From: Arthrobacter sp. Hiyo8
GTDB taxonomy: Bacteria; Actinomycetota; Actinomycetes; Actinomycetales; Micrococcaceae
Reading direction: 5' to 3'
Assembly: GCA_001549895.1 (NCBI GenBank)
Contig: AP014719.1
Location: 2,170,001-2,234,000, forward strand
DNA: 64,000 nucleotides
Shown: piece by piece, positions 10,255-19,447 of the stretch
Layout of the letters: the number at the start of each line of letters is the position of its first letter
Position numbering within the stretch: position 1 is the stretch's first letter
Translations under genes and position numbers: made by a program
Notes under the pieces: model-generated
Told to the model about the DNA's origin: nothing
The model's database searches: none
What the model saw: the letters and a program-made list of their open reading frames with translations, nothing else

Positions 10255-11009
10255 TCACAGCGCCGTCAGGCCGCCGTCCACGGTAAACAGCCCGCCGGTG
10301 GCGTACGCGGAATCGTCGCTGGCGAGGAACACCATGATGCCCTCGACGTCGGCCGCGGCTCCGGGCCGGCCGAGCATCGTGGAGTTGACCAGGCCGGCAC
10401 GGCTCACGGGATCGTCCGCGATGGTCTGCACGAGCGGGGTCTCGGTGTAACCGGCACTACGGTGTTGACCCGGATTCCGGCTGCGGCATAGTCCGCCGCC
10501 ACGACCCGCGCCAAGCCATGCACCCCGGCCTTGGAACTCGTATACGCGGTGAAGGTCTGCCCGCAGGCCACCACCGCGGTGGGACTGCCGGTACAAATGA
10601 TCGATCCGCCACGGCCTTCCATGGCCCGGACAGCGTGCTTGAGTGTGAGGAAGGCCCCGCGCTGGTTGATGGCGACGGTTTTTTCCCAGACCGCCAAGTC
10701 CAGGTCCCCGACACGGGCATCCTGCCCGAACAGCTGCACGCCGGCATTGGCCACGACGACGTCGAGCGGTCCGTCTTCCGCCACGGCAGCGTAGGCCGCA
10801 ATGACGCTGGCTTCGTCCGAGATATCCATGCGCAAAGCCTGTGCGAGGGCTGATCCCGTGACAGCGGCAGCCTTCTCGGCGGCTTCCAGGTTGATGTCGG
10901 CGAAGTACACGCGGGCGCCTTCGGCGACGAAACGCTGGGCCACGGCCAGTCCGATGCCGGAGCCTGCTCCCGTGACAAGGGCGGTCTTGCCGTCCAGCCG
11001 TTTGCTCAT
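10255..11009 (-). CDS. Short-chain dehydrogenase/reductase, candidate step in D-apiose oxidation
   Basis: Classical SDR of about 250 residues. The dinucleotide motif is TGAGSGIG, then VVVANAG, Ser of CTGSPTA, and the YTSSK active-site Tyr/Lys. It ends DDSAYATGGLFTVDGGLTAL. The frame breaks near 10455; restoring a G gives VNTVVPGYTETPLV. It starts 18 bp after apnL with Shine-Dalgarno AGAGGAAC, so the two form an operon. Because ApnL opens D-apionolactone, an SDR next to it could make that lactone from D-apiose. The characterised D-apiose dehydrogenase belongs, as I recall, to a different oxidoreductase family, so this assignment is inference. Confidence 0.85.
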
Positions 11010-11027
11010 GGTTGTTCCTCTTTCAGT

Positions 11028-12761
11028 TCAGTCGACGCGGCGGACAACCGCAGTCCATGGCTCAAATTCAAGATTGGTGGTGTCGCTACCCGGGAGCCGG
11101 ACGACGACGCTCAGCGGTTGGGCAGTGAGGTTGGCGGCAAACAAAACCGTCCGGCCGCCGTCGCGCACGGGATACAGCACGACGCCGGGCACCTCGCCAG
11201 CTACCTCAAGGACCTCGCACCCGCGCACGGCGGCGAGGGCGGCCAGCAGCTCGCCCGCGGGCGTGAGGCCGCCGGGTCCGCGAATCCCGCGCGGTCCCGT
11301 TGCCTCGAAATAGCTGACGGATTCGACGCCGGGAACGCTGAGCGCAGCGATGCTGCCCAGCAGCCAAGCGGCCGTGAAACCCTCGGGCTGCAGCGGGTCC
11401 GTGGCCATGGCTTCGGCTGCAGCATCGTCACCCTTTGTGGCGACGGCGTTGAACCGCGCCTTCAGGGTCACCGGGCCGAGGTGCAGCGACCGCCCCGGGC
11501 CGATCCGGAGGGCATTGAGCGCGACAAGACGCTGCATCGGCAGGGTCTCCACGACGTGCGGCACCTCGGTGGCGTGCATTTGCGGCGTGATGCTGAAGGA
11601 CACGGCGTCGGCGTCCAAGGGGAGGCGGTCCGCATTGCGGTTCAGCTCGGTGAAGTGCGACCGCGCTCCGGCAAGCAGTGCACCGCTAAATTCGCGCCGC
11701 CGAGCCTCATCCCTGAGTTCAGCCCAGAGCTCCGGCTCCGTGACGTGGCTGGAAGCGTCGAACACCGCGAGCCGCAGCACATTGTCCAAGGGCAGGAGCT
11801 CGAGGAGTTCCTCGATGCGCTGCGGCGAATCGACGGAGAGCCGAACATCCAGCGGAACGCCCAGATCCGCGGCCTCATCCGCGGCCCCACGGACCGTGCG
11901 CTCAGTGTCCGGTCCGGGCGCGAGCTCCAGAAGCAGGGCGTCCAGGCCGGGGATGGGCTCGGAACGGGTTCTGGGTGCTGTGGCCGAAGTGGCCGAAACC
12001 GTCAGCGCCGGCACCCGGGCCGTGCCGCCGTCGAGCACCGTGAAGACGCCTTTCGAGGCCGGCCGCGGAACCGCCGTCGCGGACCCGGGAGTCACCGTCA
12101 GGAGCACCGACTGGTGGACGCGATCGCCGGCGGAAACTTCCACCGGAAACGGCTTGGACAGCGGCGTGCTGTACGTCTTGAAGGAAGCGTCTGTCCAGTT
12201 CCGTTGGTCTTCGGTCTCGAAGACGTCGCCGTGGAAGTCGAGCCTGAACCGGGTTCCGTCGCGCTCCCACTCCATGGAAGAAAGGTCCAGGAAGGGCTGG
12301 TGCGGACTGATGTCCACGGGGAAGGACGACGGCGTGCTGGCGCCACCGGGACTGCCGATGGTCACCGCGCGGCCGGCGTCGTCTGGGCGGTGCAGGACCA
12401 CGAGTCCGATCCGGTTGCTGCGGAAGGCAGCGGGAGCGACGCCGTCGAACGTCACTTTGACGCTGTCCTTGATGAGGTGAATGGCGAGCTCGCCGGTGTA
12501 GCTGGAGCCGAAACCGGCGAAGTCGATGTCGAGCAGGAGGGTGACACCGCCGTCGCGGGAGTGTTGCGCGACCCTGCTGACCGTGGGCACGAGGGTGCGC
12601 CAGTCGTGGTCGCGGACCACTGCGCGAACGGCCCGGAGTACTGGCATGCCATTGAACGTGATGTCCGAGAGTTCATCGTTGCGCAATTCGGCCCGCCAGG
12701 CTGCCGCTTCCACCGTTTCCGATGGGGCGAATAGCCTGGCGTGGTTTTCGTCGTTGAGCAC
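11028..12761 (-). CDS. apnL: D-apionolactone hydrolase (D-apionate lactonase)
   Basis: Intact, 577 residues from a GTG start with AAAGG upstream. The N-terminal beta-rich part has VLRAVRAVVRDHDWRTLVP, HRPDDAGRAVTIGSPGG and VFETEDQRNWTDASFKTYST. The DQRNWTDASFKTY segment is a hallmark I associate with the ApnL family. The second half resembles a TIM barrel (FSITPQMHATEVPHVVETL). ApnL converts D-apionolactone to D-apionate. Its place in the same locus as ApnO, OiaC and the L-erythrulose enzymes strongly supports the call. Expressed with the downstream SDR; a GntR-like palindrome sits 70 bp upstream. Confidence 0.82.
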   Translation of the reverse strand: MLNDENHARLFAPSETVEAAAWRAELRNDELSDITFNGMPVLRAVRAVVRDHDWRTLVPTVSRVAQHSRDGGVTLLLDIDFAGFGSSYTGELAIHLIKDSVKVTFDGVAPAAFRSNRIGLVVLHRPDDAGRAVTIGSPGGASTPSSFPVDISPHQPFLDLSSMEWERDGTRFRLDFHGDVFETEDQRNWTDASFKTYSTPLSKPFPVEVSAGDRVHQSVLLTVTPGSATAVPRPASKGVFTVLDGGTARVPALTVSATSATAPRTRSEPIPGLDALLLELAPGPDTERTVRGAADEAADLGVPLDVRLSVDSPQRIEELLELLPLDNVLRLAVFDASSHVTEPELWAELRDEARRREFSGALLAGARSHFTELNRNADRLPLDADAVSFSITPQMHATEVPHVVETLPMQRLVALNALRIGPGRSLHLGPVTLKARFNAVATKGDDAAAEAMATDPLQPEGFTAAWLLGSIAALSVPGVESVSYFEATGPRGIRGPGGLTPAGELLAALAAVRGCEVLEVAGEVPGVVLYPVRDGGRTVLFAANLTAQPLSVVVRLPGSDTTNLEFEPWTAVVRRVD

Positions 12762-12830
12762 AGCGGGCCTTTGCAGCGGGGACAGAAGTAAGCGGGGTCG
12801 GAATCAATTGTGATGGGCGTCATGCGATGA

Positions 12831-12844
12831 GTCAACCGGTTGAC
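12831..12844. promoter_or_regulatory. GntR-family operator, copy 1 (upstream of apnL)
   Basis: Perfect 14-bp palindrome GTCAACCGGTTGAC followed by CAAT. It is upstream of the apnL start on the minus strand. The same sequence recurs upstream of the MFS gene (13920) and, in variant form, upstream of the GntR gene itself (13839). The TGGTCA...TGACCA type symmetry is usual for FadR-subfamily GntR proteins. Confidence 0.82.
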
Positions 12845-12973
12845 CAATATTTCAGAACTCGCGCGCTGCAATTAGCGTCGCGGGAGGTCACCTGGAGCAA
12901 CGCCGCGCAACCCGGCGAAAGGCTTCGAAACCATTATTGGTTCGCGCGCCGCGGCCTGCCTAACCTCGATGCA

Positions 12974-13044
12974 CGTGGTGTACCCGAGAGGCCAGGGAGC
13001 TGCCTGCAAAGCAGCGCACGCGGGTTCGAATCCCGCCACCACGT
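12974..13044 (+). tRNA. tRNA-Cys (GCA)
   Basis: A full cloverleaf can be drawn. Acceptor arms CGTGGTG and CACCACG pair over 7 bp. The D arm is CCC/GGG with loop GAGAGGCCA. The anticodon stem GCTGC/GCAGC holds the loop CTGCAAA, giving anticodon GCA. A 4-base variable region follows, then T arm GCGGG-TTCGAAT-CCCGC. The discriminator is T73, as expected for cysteine. No CCA is encoded. The first pair is C1-G72 rather than the common G1-C72. It lies between apnL and the GntR gene. Confidence 0.93.
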
Positions 13045-13157
13045 CTCGTGTGTTGTCCTGGGGCGAAACGCCCAAGGGCCGAGCTATTGGGCGGCGTCGT
13101 AGCCCGCCAGCAGGCGGCGGGACGCTGTGCCCATGTGCGAGACCATGGCCTCTGTCA

Positions 13158-13826
13158 CTAAGTCGGCGTCCCGGACTCGAGCGCCTTGAAGATCGCGCGA
13201 TGCTCGGCGAGCGCGGCGGCGGCATGGCCTTCATCGGTCAGTGCCCGGTCCACCCAGATTCGCAAGAGCGACCTAATGCTCTGCAGGAGTTCCTGGAGGA
13301 CCTGGTTCCCGGAAGCGGACGCGATTTCCTTATGGAACGCGGCGTCGGCCTCGACGAAAACCGCGAGGTTATCCAGCCCGGCCTCCATCGAATCAAGGTT
13401 GGCTCGCATTCGCTCCAGGGCCTCGTCGGTAATGCGGGCCGCGGCCAACTGAACCGCTTGGACCTCCAATCCACTGCGCAGCTCCACGAGTTCGCGTGTG
13501 CGCGGCTCGCCGAGCATGAGTCCCCAACTGAGGGTGCGGGGCAGAAGTTCGGAGACGCCGTCGCGCAAGTAGGTTCCGGACCCCGGACGGACGATGACGA
13601 TGCCGAGGATTTCCAACGCGGCCAACGCCTCGCGAACCGCCGAACGCCCGACGCCGAGCGAAGCCGCCAATTGGCGCTCGGCCGGGAGCCGGGTTCCCGC
13701 CGCTATGTCGCCGCTGGTGAAGTACGCGAGAAGCCTCTCGGCGACCTCGGAGACGACGGAGCCGTGCTCTATCGGAGCAAGGGCTGCCGTCATGTGGGCC
13801 GCTGCGGCGGCGGAATTCGCTGACAT
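13158..13826 (-). CDS. GntR/FadR-family regulator of the apionate locus
   Basis: Intact, about 222 residues. Winged-helix residues about 20-85 include VSEVAERLLAYFTSGDIAAG, LPAERQLAASLGVGRSAVREAL and LGIVIVRPGSGTYLRDG. The C-terminal FCD-type helical domain includes LVELRSGLEVQAVQLAA, FVEADAAFHKEIASASGN and HAAIFKAL-like residues near the end (EHRAIFKALESG). I use the ATG at 13826; an in-frame GTG lies 6 bp upstream. The palindrome just upstream suggests self-repression. It is divergent from the MFS gene and sits in the middle of the apionate genes, so its inducer may be D-apionate or a downstream intermediate. Confidence 0.9.
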   Translation of the reverse strand: MSANSAAAAAHMTAALAPIEHGSVVSEVAERLLAYFTSGDIAAGTRLPAERQLAASLGVGRSAVREALAALEILGIVIVRPGSGTYLRDGVSELLPRTLSWGLMLGEPRTRELVELRSGLEVQAVQLAAARITDEALERMRANLDSMEAGLDNLAVFVEADAAFHKEIASASGNQVLQELLQSIRSLLRIWVDRALTDEGHAAAALAEHRAIFKALESGTPT

Positions 13827-13838
13827 CTTCACAGCGTA

Positions 13839-13855
13839 GCAACCGGATGACCAAT
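13839..13855. promoter_or_regulatory. GntR-family operator, copy 2 (upstream of gntR)
   Basis: GCAACCGGATGACCAAT is a degenerate version of the GTCAACCGGTTGACCAAT element. It lies 13 bp before the GntR start codon, where binding would block its own expression. Weaker symmetry suggests lower affinity. Confidence 0.7.
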
Positions 13856-13919
13856 TTCTCCCGCACCGAATTCGTAGGTGCGGGGGTCACGCGCGCCCGG
13901 CGCGCGAAAATTATGATCA

Positions 13920-13937
13920 GTCAACCGGTTGACCAAT
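13920..13937. promoter_or_regulatory. GntR-family operator, copy 3 (upstream of MFS gene)
   Basis: GTCAACCGGTTGACCAAT, identical over 18 bases to copy 1, lies about 140 bp upstream of the MFS start and 95 bp upstream of the divergent GntR gene. Confidence 0.8.
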
Positions 13938-14076
13938 TTACTCTCTGGGGTTTATGGTTTTTATCACACGCTTAGCTCGGTCCTGAGGCATCGAAGTCCA
14001 CGGATCGGCACTAAGAAAACCCGAGCCGCCTGGTCCACAGAAGGACAACGCGCTCCGGCAACCTCTAGGAGTCAAT

Positions 14077-15444
14077 GTGGACACCACACAATCGGTGGTC
14101 GAAAGATCGGCCATCAAGAAAGTCGCGATCCGGCTGGTGCCGTTCGTCGCCTTGATGTTCTTCATCAATTACCTGGACCGGACGGCCATCTCGTTCGCCG
14201 GCCCGAACGGCATGAACAAGGACCTGGCGCTCTCCGCAGCGCAGTTCGGTTTCGCGTCCGGAGTTTTCTTCATCGGCTACATCCTGCTGGAGGTTCCCAG
14301 CAACCTTGCTTTGCACAAGTTCGGCGCGCGCCGCTGGCTGGCCCGAATCATGGTCAGCTGGGGCATTGTGTCCCTCGTGTTCACCTGGGTGGGCAACGTG
14401 GACCAGCTCTACGTCCTGCGCTTCATTCTGGGTGTGGCGGAAGCCGGATTCTTCCCCGGCGCCATCCTCTTCCTGAGCCTCTGGGTCCCCGCAAAACACC
14501 GAAGCAAGATCCTCGCCCTCTTCTACTTGGCACAGCCGTTGACCACGGTGATCGGCGCTCCACTGGCCGGAGCGTTGATCCAGCAGCACGGCGTGTTCTT
14601 CGGCCTTGAGGGCTGGCGGTTCATGTTCTTCGGTGTCGCCATCCCGGCGATCGCCATCGGCGTCATCTCCTGGTTCTACCTGGCAGACTCCCCCGCCAAG
14701 GCCAAGTGGCTGACGTCGGAGGAAAAGACCTGGCTGACCGGTGCGCTCGAAAAGGAAAAGGCGGCGACTTCTGCCAGCAACAAGCACGTCAGCGTCCGCA
14801 CCGTGTTCGGCAACGGCCGCGTTTGGATGCTTTCCCTGATCTACTTCGGCTTCATTTACGGCCTCTACGCCCTCGGGTTCTTCCTGCCGACCATCATCAA
14901 GGGCTTCGAGTCCCAGTTCGGCACGAAATTCGACGTCTTCCAGCAAGGCCTCATCACGGCCATCCCGTACTTGCCTGCCGCCGTCGCCCTGTACTTCTGG
15001 TCGAGGGACGCCACCAAACGCGGCGTCAAGACATGGCATATCGCACTTCCAGCACTGACCGGCGCCGTCAGTATCCCGCTGGCGCTGTTCGCAGGATCCC
15101 CGGCTGCGACGATCGCCGTCATCACCATCACCGCCATGTCCATCTTCGCGGCACTGCCGAACTTCTGGACGGTGCCCACGCAGTTCCTCACCGGGGCGGC
15201 GGCCGCAGCCGGAATCGCGCTGATCAACACCGTCGGCAACCTCGCAGGCTTCAGCGCCGGCTACATCACGGGTTGGCTCAAGGACTGGACGGGAAGCTAC
15301 GTGGTGCCCATGTTCGTGGTGGGTGGCTTCATGCTCCTTTCCTCGATCCTCATGGTCGTCCTCAGCCGCCGGGGAAAAGCCATCAAGGGCGCCCCTATCG
15401 AGACTCTTGACCCTGCAGTCGCCGGCCAGCAAACCCAGCCCTAA
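14077..15444 (+). CDS. MFS organic-anion importer (ACS family), probable D-apionate transporter
   Basis: Intact, 455 residues, about 12 membrane segments. The N-terminus LVPFVALMFFINYLDRTAIS and GFASGVFFIGYILLEVPSNL are typical of the anion:cation symporter group, which carries tartrate, glucarate, galactonate and phthalate. The GTG start at 14077 has TAGGAG upstream. It follows the GntR operator and precedes lerK on the same strand. The family's preference for sugar acids suggests D-apionate enters directly, with ApnL/SDR extending the range to apiose or its lactone. The substrate is inferred from context. Confidence 0.85.
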   Translation: MDTTQSVVERSAIKKVAIRLVPFVALMFFINYLDRTAISFAGPNGMNKDLALSAAQFGFASGVFFIGYILLEVPSNLALHKFGARRWLARIMVSWGIVSLVFTWVGNVDQLYVLRFILGVAEAGFFPGAILFLSLWVPAKHRSKILALFYLAQPLTTVIGAPLAGALIQQHGVFFGLEGWRFMFFGVAIPAIAIGVISWFYLADSPAKAKWLTSEEKTWLTGALEKEKAATSASNKHVSVRTVFGNGRVWMLSLIYFGFIYGLYALGFFLPTIIKGFESQFGTKFDVFQQGLITAIPYLPAAVALYFWSRDATKRGVKTWHIALPALTGAVSIPLALFAGSPAATIAVITITAMSIFAALPNFWTVPTQFLTGAAAAAGIALINTVGNLAGFSAGYITGWLKDWTGSYVVPMFVVGGFMLLSSILMVVLSRRGKAIKGAPIETLDPAVAGQQTQP

Positions 15445-15459
15445 CCCGCGCCCGGCCCG

Positions 15460-15525
15460 CCCAACTGACTAGCAGTTGTTGTCGTTTTGAGCCCTCATAA
15501 CGACAACAACTGCTAGTCAGTTGGG
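15460..15525. repeat. Dispersed near-palindromic repeat, copy 2
   Basis: Begins CCCAACTGACTAGCAG and ends ACTGCTAGTCAGTTGGG, with inner arms GTTGTTGTCGTT and AACGACAACAAC: a nearly perfect hairpin. It lies 15 bp after the MFS stop and about 100 bp before lerK. If it stops transcription, lerK would need its own promoter. Confidence 0.88.
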
Positions 15526-15625
15526 TCGCCACACCGCCCCACGCCACACCGCCGCCCGCCCGACCTGCCCCCAGGCAGGCGCCAGTTCTCACCATGATTT
15601 CCACCGACAGGTCCAGGAGTTCCGC

Positions 15626-17379
15626 ATGACCCGCTTGTTCAATGAACCCGCAGCCTTCGCCGACGAAATGATCGAAGGTTTCGTCGCATCGCACGGCCGC
15701 TGGGTACGGCGCGTCTCCGGCGGCGTGGCCCGCAGCACCCGGAGCACTCCCGGCACGGTAGCGCTGGTGATCGGCGGCGGTTCGGGCCACTACCCGGCTT
15801 TCGGGGGGCTCGTCGGCCAGGGCCTGGCGCACGGCGCAGCGATGGGCAACCTCTTCGCCTCGCCGTCCGCGCAGCAGGTCTACAACGTGGCCAAGGCGTC
15901 GGACAACGGCGGTGGCGTGCTCCTGGGCTACGGCAACTACGCCGGGGATGTCCTGCATTTCACCCAGGCGCAGGAGAAGCTCCGCAAGGAGGGAATCGAC
16001 TGCCGCAGCATCGCCGTGACGGACGACATCTCCTCCGCCCCCGCAAGCGAGATGCACAAGCGCCGGGGTATTGCCGGGGACCTGACGGTCTTCAAGGTCG
16101 CCGCCGCAGCCTCCGAGGCCGGCTACACCATGGACGACGTCGTGCAGATCGCCGAACGCGCCAACCACCGCACCCGTTCCTTCGGCGTCGCGTTCACCGG
16201 GTGCACGCTGCCCGGCGCGGAGCGGCCGCTCTTCACCGTCCCCGAGGGCCGGATGGCGGTGGGCATGGGAATCCACGGTGAACCAGGCATCGGCGAAACG
16301 GACATCCCGACGGCGGATGAGCTCGCCGAGCTGATGGTCGCCAAGCTCCTTGCCGAAATCCCCGAGGGTGTCCAGATCAGTGGTGCCCGCGTCGTCCCGA
16401 TCCTCAATGGCCTGGGCAGCGTGAAATACGAAGAACTGTTCGTCGTGTACCGCCGCGTCGCGCAGCTCCTCGCTGAGGCAGGACTCGAGGCTTTGGATCC
16501 GCAGGTGGGCGAGCTCGTGACCAGCTTCGACATGGCAGGCACATCCTTGACCCTCTTCTGGCTGGACGAGGAACTCGAACAACTCTGGCTCGCGCCGGCC
16601 GACGCGCCTGCTTTCCGCCGCGGCGCGGTCACGGCCCAGGCGCTGGCGTCCGACGACGGCGGCTGGCCGACGTCGAACTTTCCATCCCTGCCGCCTCGGC
16701 TGAGTCCCGCGCGGCCGCCGTCCGCGTCCTCGCCGCACTTGGCGCCGCCAAGGACGTCGTCGACGCGAACGCCGAGGAACTTGGCCGGATCGACGCGATC
16801 GCCGGAGACGGCGACCACGGCATCGGCATGGAACGCGGAGTCCGCGCCGCGGTCGAAGCCGCGGCAGACGCCGTCGTACGCGGTGCCGGTGCGGCCACCA
16901 CCTTGCACTTCGCCGGAGACGCCTGGGCAGACAAGGCCGGCGGAACCTCCGGTGCGCTGTGGGGCATGGCGCTGAGGGCCGTCGGTGACGCTTTGGGCGA
17001 CGCCAACGCGCCCGACGGCGGTGCTGTCGCCACCGGCGTGGCGGACGCCGCCGCGGCCATCATGAACTTCGGCAAAGCCAAAGTGGGCGACAAGACCTTG
17101 GTGGACGTCCTGGTCCCGTTCCGCGACGCCCTCAAAGCCGGCGTGCAGGACGGCCGGTCCCTGACGGACGCGTGGGGCACCGCCGTCGTGGCTGCCCAAC
17201 AGGCCGCCGAGGCAACCGCGAACCTGCTGCCGCTCATGGGCCGCGCCCGCCCGCATGCCGAGAAGAGCTTGGGCACCCCGGACGCCGGAGCCGTCTCAAT
17301 GGCCCTGATCGTCAAGGCGGTCCACGAATCCCTCCTCCAGGAGAACACGATCGAAAACAGCATGAAGGAGACAGCATGA
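15626..17379 (+). CDS. lerK: Dihydroxyacetone-kinase-type DhaK-DhaL fusion, probable L-erythrulose 1-kinase
   Basis: Residues about 1-330 are a DhaK domain with [27 protein letters not shown] and GMGIHGEPG, whose His binds the ketose covalently, plus [18 protein letters not shown]. The last 200 residues are DhaL with the metal/ATP motif [14 protein letters not shown] and [10 protein letters not shown]. One break near 16672 joins the halves when a C is restored, giving about 584 residues. The start ATG at 15626 follows GTCCAGGAG. The stop overlaps derI as ATGA. In the characterised D-apionate/L-erythrulose route a DhaK-like kinase phosphorylates L-erythrulose. The neighbours here fit that better than glycerone use. 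Confidence 0.85.
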
Positions 17380-17846
17380 GCACCAAACTGCGCCTGGTCA
17401 TCGGATCGGACGACGCCGGATTCGAGTACAAGGAAGCCCTGAAGGCCGACCTCGAGGCCAGTGAACTGGTCGAATCCGTGACCGACGTCGGGGTGGATGC
17501 CGTCAGCCACACCCCGTACCCGTCCGTGGCCATCGCCGCCGCCGAACTCATTGCCGCAGGCAAGGCCGACCGTGCCCTGCTGGTATGCGGCACCGGGCTG
17601 GGGGTGGCCATCGCAGCCAACAAGGTCCCCGGCATCCGCGCCGTCACCGCCCACGACAGCTTTTCCGTGGAACGGGCCGTCCTGAGCAACAACGCGCAGG
17701 TCCTCACCTTCGGACAGCGCGTCGTCGGCCTGGAACTTGCCCGCCGCCTCGCCAAGGAGTGGCTCACCTACACGTTCGACGAGTCCTCAGCCTCCGCCGA
17801 GAAAGTCACGCTTATTAAGGACTACGAGGGTGTCACTTCCTGCTAA
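17376..17846 (+). CDS. derI: RpiB-family isomerase, probable D-erythrulose 4-phosphate isomerase
   Basis: Intact, 156 residues, RpiB/LacAB fold. [15 protein letters not shown] start ([18 protein letters not shown]), [20 protein letters not shown] with the phosphate-binding loop, and [26 protein letters not shown]. RpiB itself acts on ribose 5-phosphate. In the erythritol/threitol and apionate pathways a paralogue makes D-erythrose 4-phosphate from D-erythrulose 4-phosphate. Its position between a ketose kinase and a TIM-like isomerase supports that role. It overlaps lerK by 4 bp and lerI by 17 bp. Confidence 0.85.
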   Translation: MSTKLRLVIGSDDAGFEYKEALKADLEASELVESVTDVGVDAVSHTPYPSVAIAAAELIAAGKADRALLVCGTGLGVAIAANKVPGIRAVTAHDSFSVERAVLSNNAQVLTFGQRVVGLELARRLAKEWLTYTFDESSASAEKVTLIKDYEGVTSC

Positions 17847-18651
17847 ACCCGCCGTCGGCGGGACGAATGAGAAGGCGATCATCGGCGTCAGCCTGAAGAT
17901 GTATTTCGGCTACGAGCGCACGCTCGAATACTGCCGGGAAGTGGCGTCCATCGCGGACGCGCATCCCGCGGTCCGGAGCGGCGAGGTCGAGTTGTTCGTC
18001 CTGCCGGCCTTCCCCGTTCTAGCGGACGCCGGCCGACTCCTCGAAACGTCCGGCGCAGGCACGGGCGCGCAGGACATCTTCTGGGAAGACGAAGGCGCAT
18101 ACACCGGCGAGGTCAGCGGGAAGATGGTGGCCGAGATCGGCGGCAGCTACGTCGAAATCGGGCACGCCGAACGCCGCAGGATCTTCGGCGAGGACCACCG
18201 GGTCATCGGGCTCAAGACCGCGGCAGCCTACCGCAACGGCCTCACCCCGGTTCTGTGCGTCGGCGAACTGAACTCCGGTTCAGCCGAAGAGGCCATCGCC
18301 CATTGCTCCGCCGAGATCGACGCCGCCCTCAAGCGGGCGCAATCGCTCGGTCCCGCAGGCCGGACCATCGTGGCCTACGAACCGCAGTGGGCCATCGGCG
18401 CGCCGGAACCCGCGACGCCCGAATACATCAGCGCCGTGGTCCGCGGCCTCGACGAGCACCTCCGCTCGTTGCCGGGACAGGCCGGGAGCCGTGTCATTTA
18501 CGGCGGCAGCGCGGGCCCCGGGCTGATCAGCCAGTTGGACATGTCCGTTGCCGGCCTGTTCCTCGGCCGCTTCGCGCACGATCCGGAAGCCCTCAAGACC
18601 ATCCTGGACGAGGCTGCCGCACGCCTTGTTGGGAAAGGGGTGACAGTATGA
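17830..18651 (+). CDS. lerI: Triosephosphate-isomerase-like, probable L-erythrulose-1-phosphate isomerase
   Basis: The GTG at 17830 lies inside the end of derI, with AAGGA about 11 bp upstream. The protein is about 273 residues. TIM family marks are Lys23 in SLKMYF, the catalytic His in VEIGHAERR, Glu in [10 protein letters not shown] and the phosphate loop IYGGSAGPG. The divergence from glycolytic TpiA at SLKM and the context favour LerI (EryH-like). LerI converts L-erythrulose 1-phosphate to D-erythrulose 4-phosphate. The stop overlaps the next ATG as ATGA. Confidence 0.85.
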   Translation: MSLPAKPAVGGTNEKAIIGVSLKMYFGYERTLEYCREVASIADAHPAVRSGEVELFVLPAFPVLADAGRLLETSGAGTGAQDIFWEDEGAYTGEVSGKMVAEIGGSYVEIGHAERRRIFGEDHRVIGLKTAAAYRNGLTPVLCVGELNSGSAEEAIAHCSAEIDAALKRAQSLGPAGRTIVAYEPQWAIGAPEPATPEYISAVVRGLDEHLRSLPGQAGSRVIYGGSAGPGLISQLDMSVAGLFLGRFAHDPEALKTILDEAAARLVGKGVTV

Positions 18652-19446
18652 GCTCGACCATCGGCCTGAGCAGCTACGCGTTCTTCTGGCAACTCTCGGA
18701 CGCCGTCTCGGCGCCGCTGAGCATCCACAACGCGCTGGCCTGCACTGCGGACCTGGGCGTCGAGCTGTTCCAGATCTGCGACTATGCTCCCCTCGAGCAC
18801 ATGTCCGACGACGAACTCGCCGCCGTCCGCTCAACCGCGGACTCCCTCGGCATCACGCTGGAACTCGGTACGAAGGGCATCCGTCCGGAGCACCTGCGCA
18901 AGTTCCTGCACATCGCCGGATCCTTGGCTCGGAGCTACTGAGGACCATGTTCAACGTCCCCGGCCACGCGCCCGACGCCGACGAAGCCACCGCGATCTTC
19001 ACCGAGGTCCTGCCGGCCTTCGAAGCGGCAGGCGTGCGGATCGCCGTCGAGACCTACGAACAGGTGCCTACCGCTCGGATCCTGGACGTGATCCGCCGGG
19101 TGGACAGCCCGTACCTCGGGATCTGCAGCGACCCGCCAACACCGTCGCGGCGCTGGAGATGCCCCGCGAGGTGATTGACGCCGTCGCGCCCTACGTCCTG
19201 AATATGCACATCAAAGACTTTGCGTTCAGCCGCAAGGAGGGGTGGGTCGGGTTCACGTACTCCGGCGCGCCGCTCGGCGAAGGCCTCCTGGATTACGACT
19301 ACATGGCCGGCAAGATCCAGCCCTCGCAAAGAAACATCAACCAGATCGTCGAACACTGGCTGCCCTGGCAGGACTCCGAGGCGGAAACCATCCGCCTCGA
19401 AAACCAGTGGACCCAACAAAGCCTCGAATTCCTAAGGAGCAAGTGA
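18648..19446 (+). CDS. oiaC: Xylose-isomerase-like TIM-barrel protein, probable 3-oxo-isoapionate decarboxylase
   Basis: Starts [18 protein letters not shown] and belongs to the AP-endonuclease-2/sugar isomerase superfamily. Metal-site candidates are Glu in RIAVETYEQ and His in LNMHIKDFAFSR. Two breaks, near 18930 and 19135, are repaired by single bases and give about 266 residues ending SLEFLRSK. In the ApnO branch of D-apionate breakdown, OiaC removes CO2 from 3-oxo-isoapionate to give L-erythrulose. Lying between LerI and ApnO makes this the best candidate here. Superfamily is certain; exact activity rests on context. Confidence 0.78.
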
Positions 19447-19447
19447 A

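Noticed and set aside
11118..12734. Plus-strand frame of 538 residues opposite apnL
   Set aside because: Low-complexity Arg/Gly product; apnL on the other strand is intact and fits its neighbours.
14065..15432. 455-residue minus-strand frame opposite the MFS gene
   Set aside because: Product is His/Glu/Arg-rich with no family match, exactly antisense to an intact transporter with membrane helices.
16123..17654. Long minus-strand frames opposite lerK and derI
   Set aside because: Antisense shadows; Ala/Arg-rich and without start signals.
17830..18651. Glycolytic triosephosphate isomerase (tpiA)
   Set aside because: It keeps the catalytic residues but lies inside the apionate operon, away from gap-pgk; the LerI assignment fits better.
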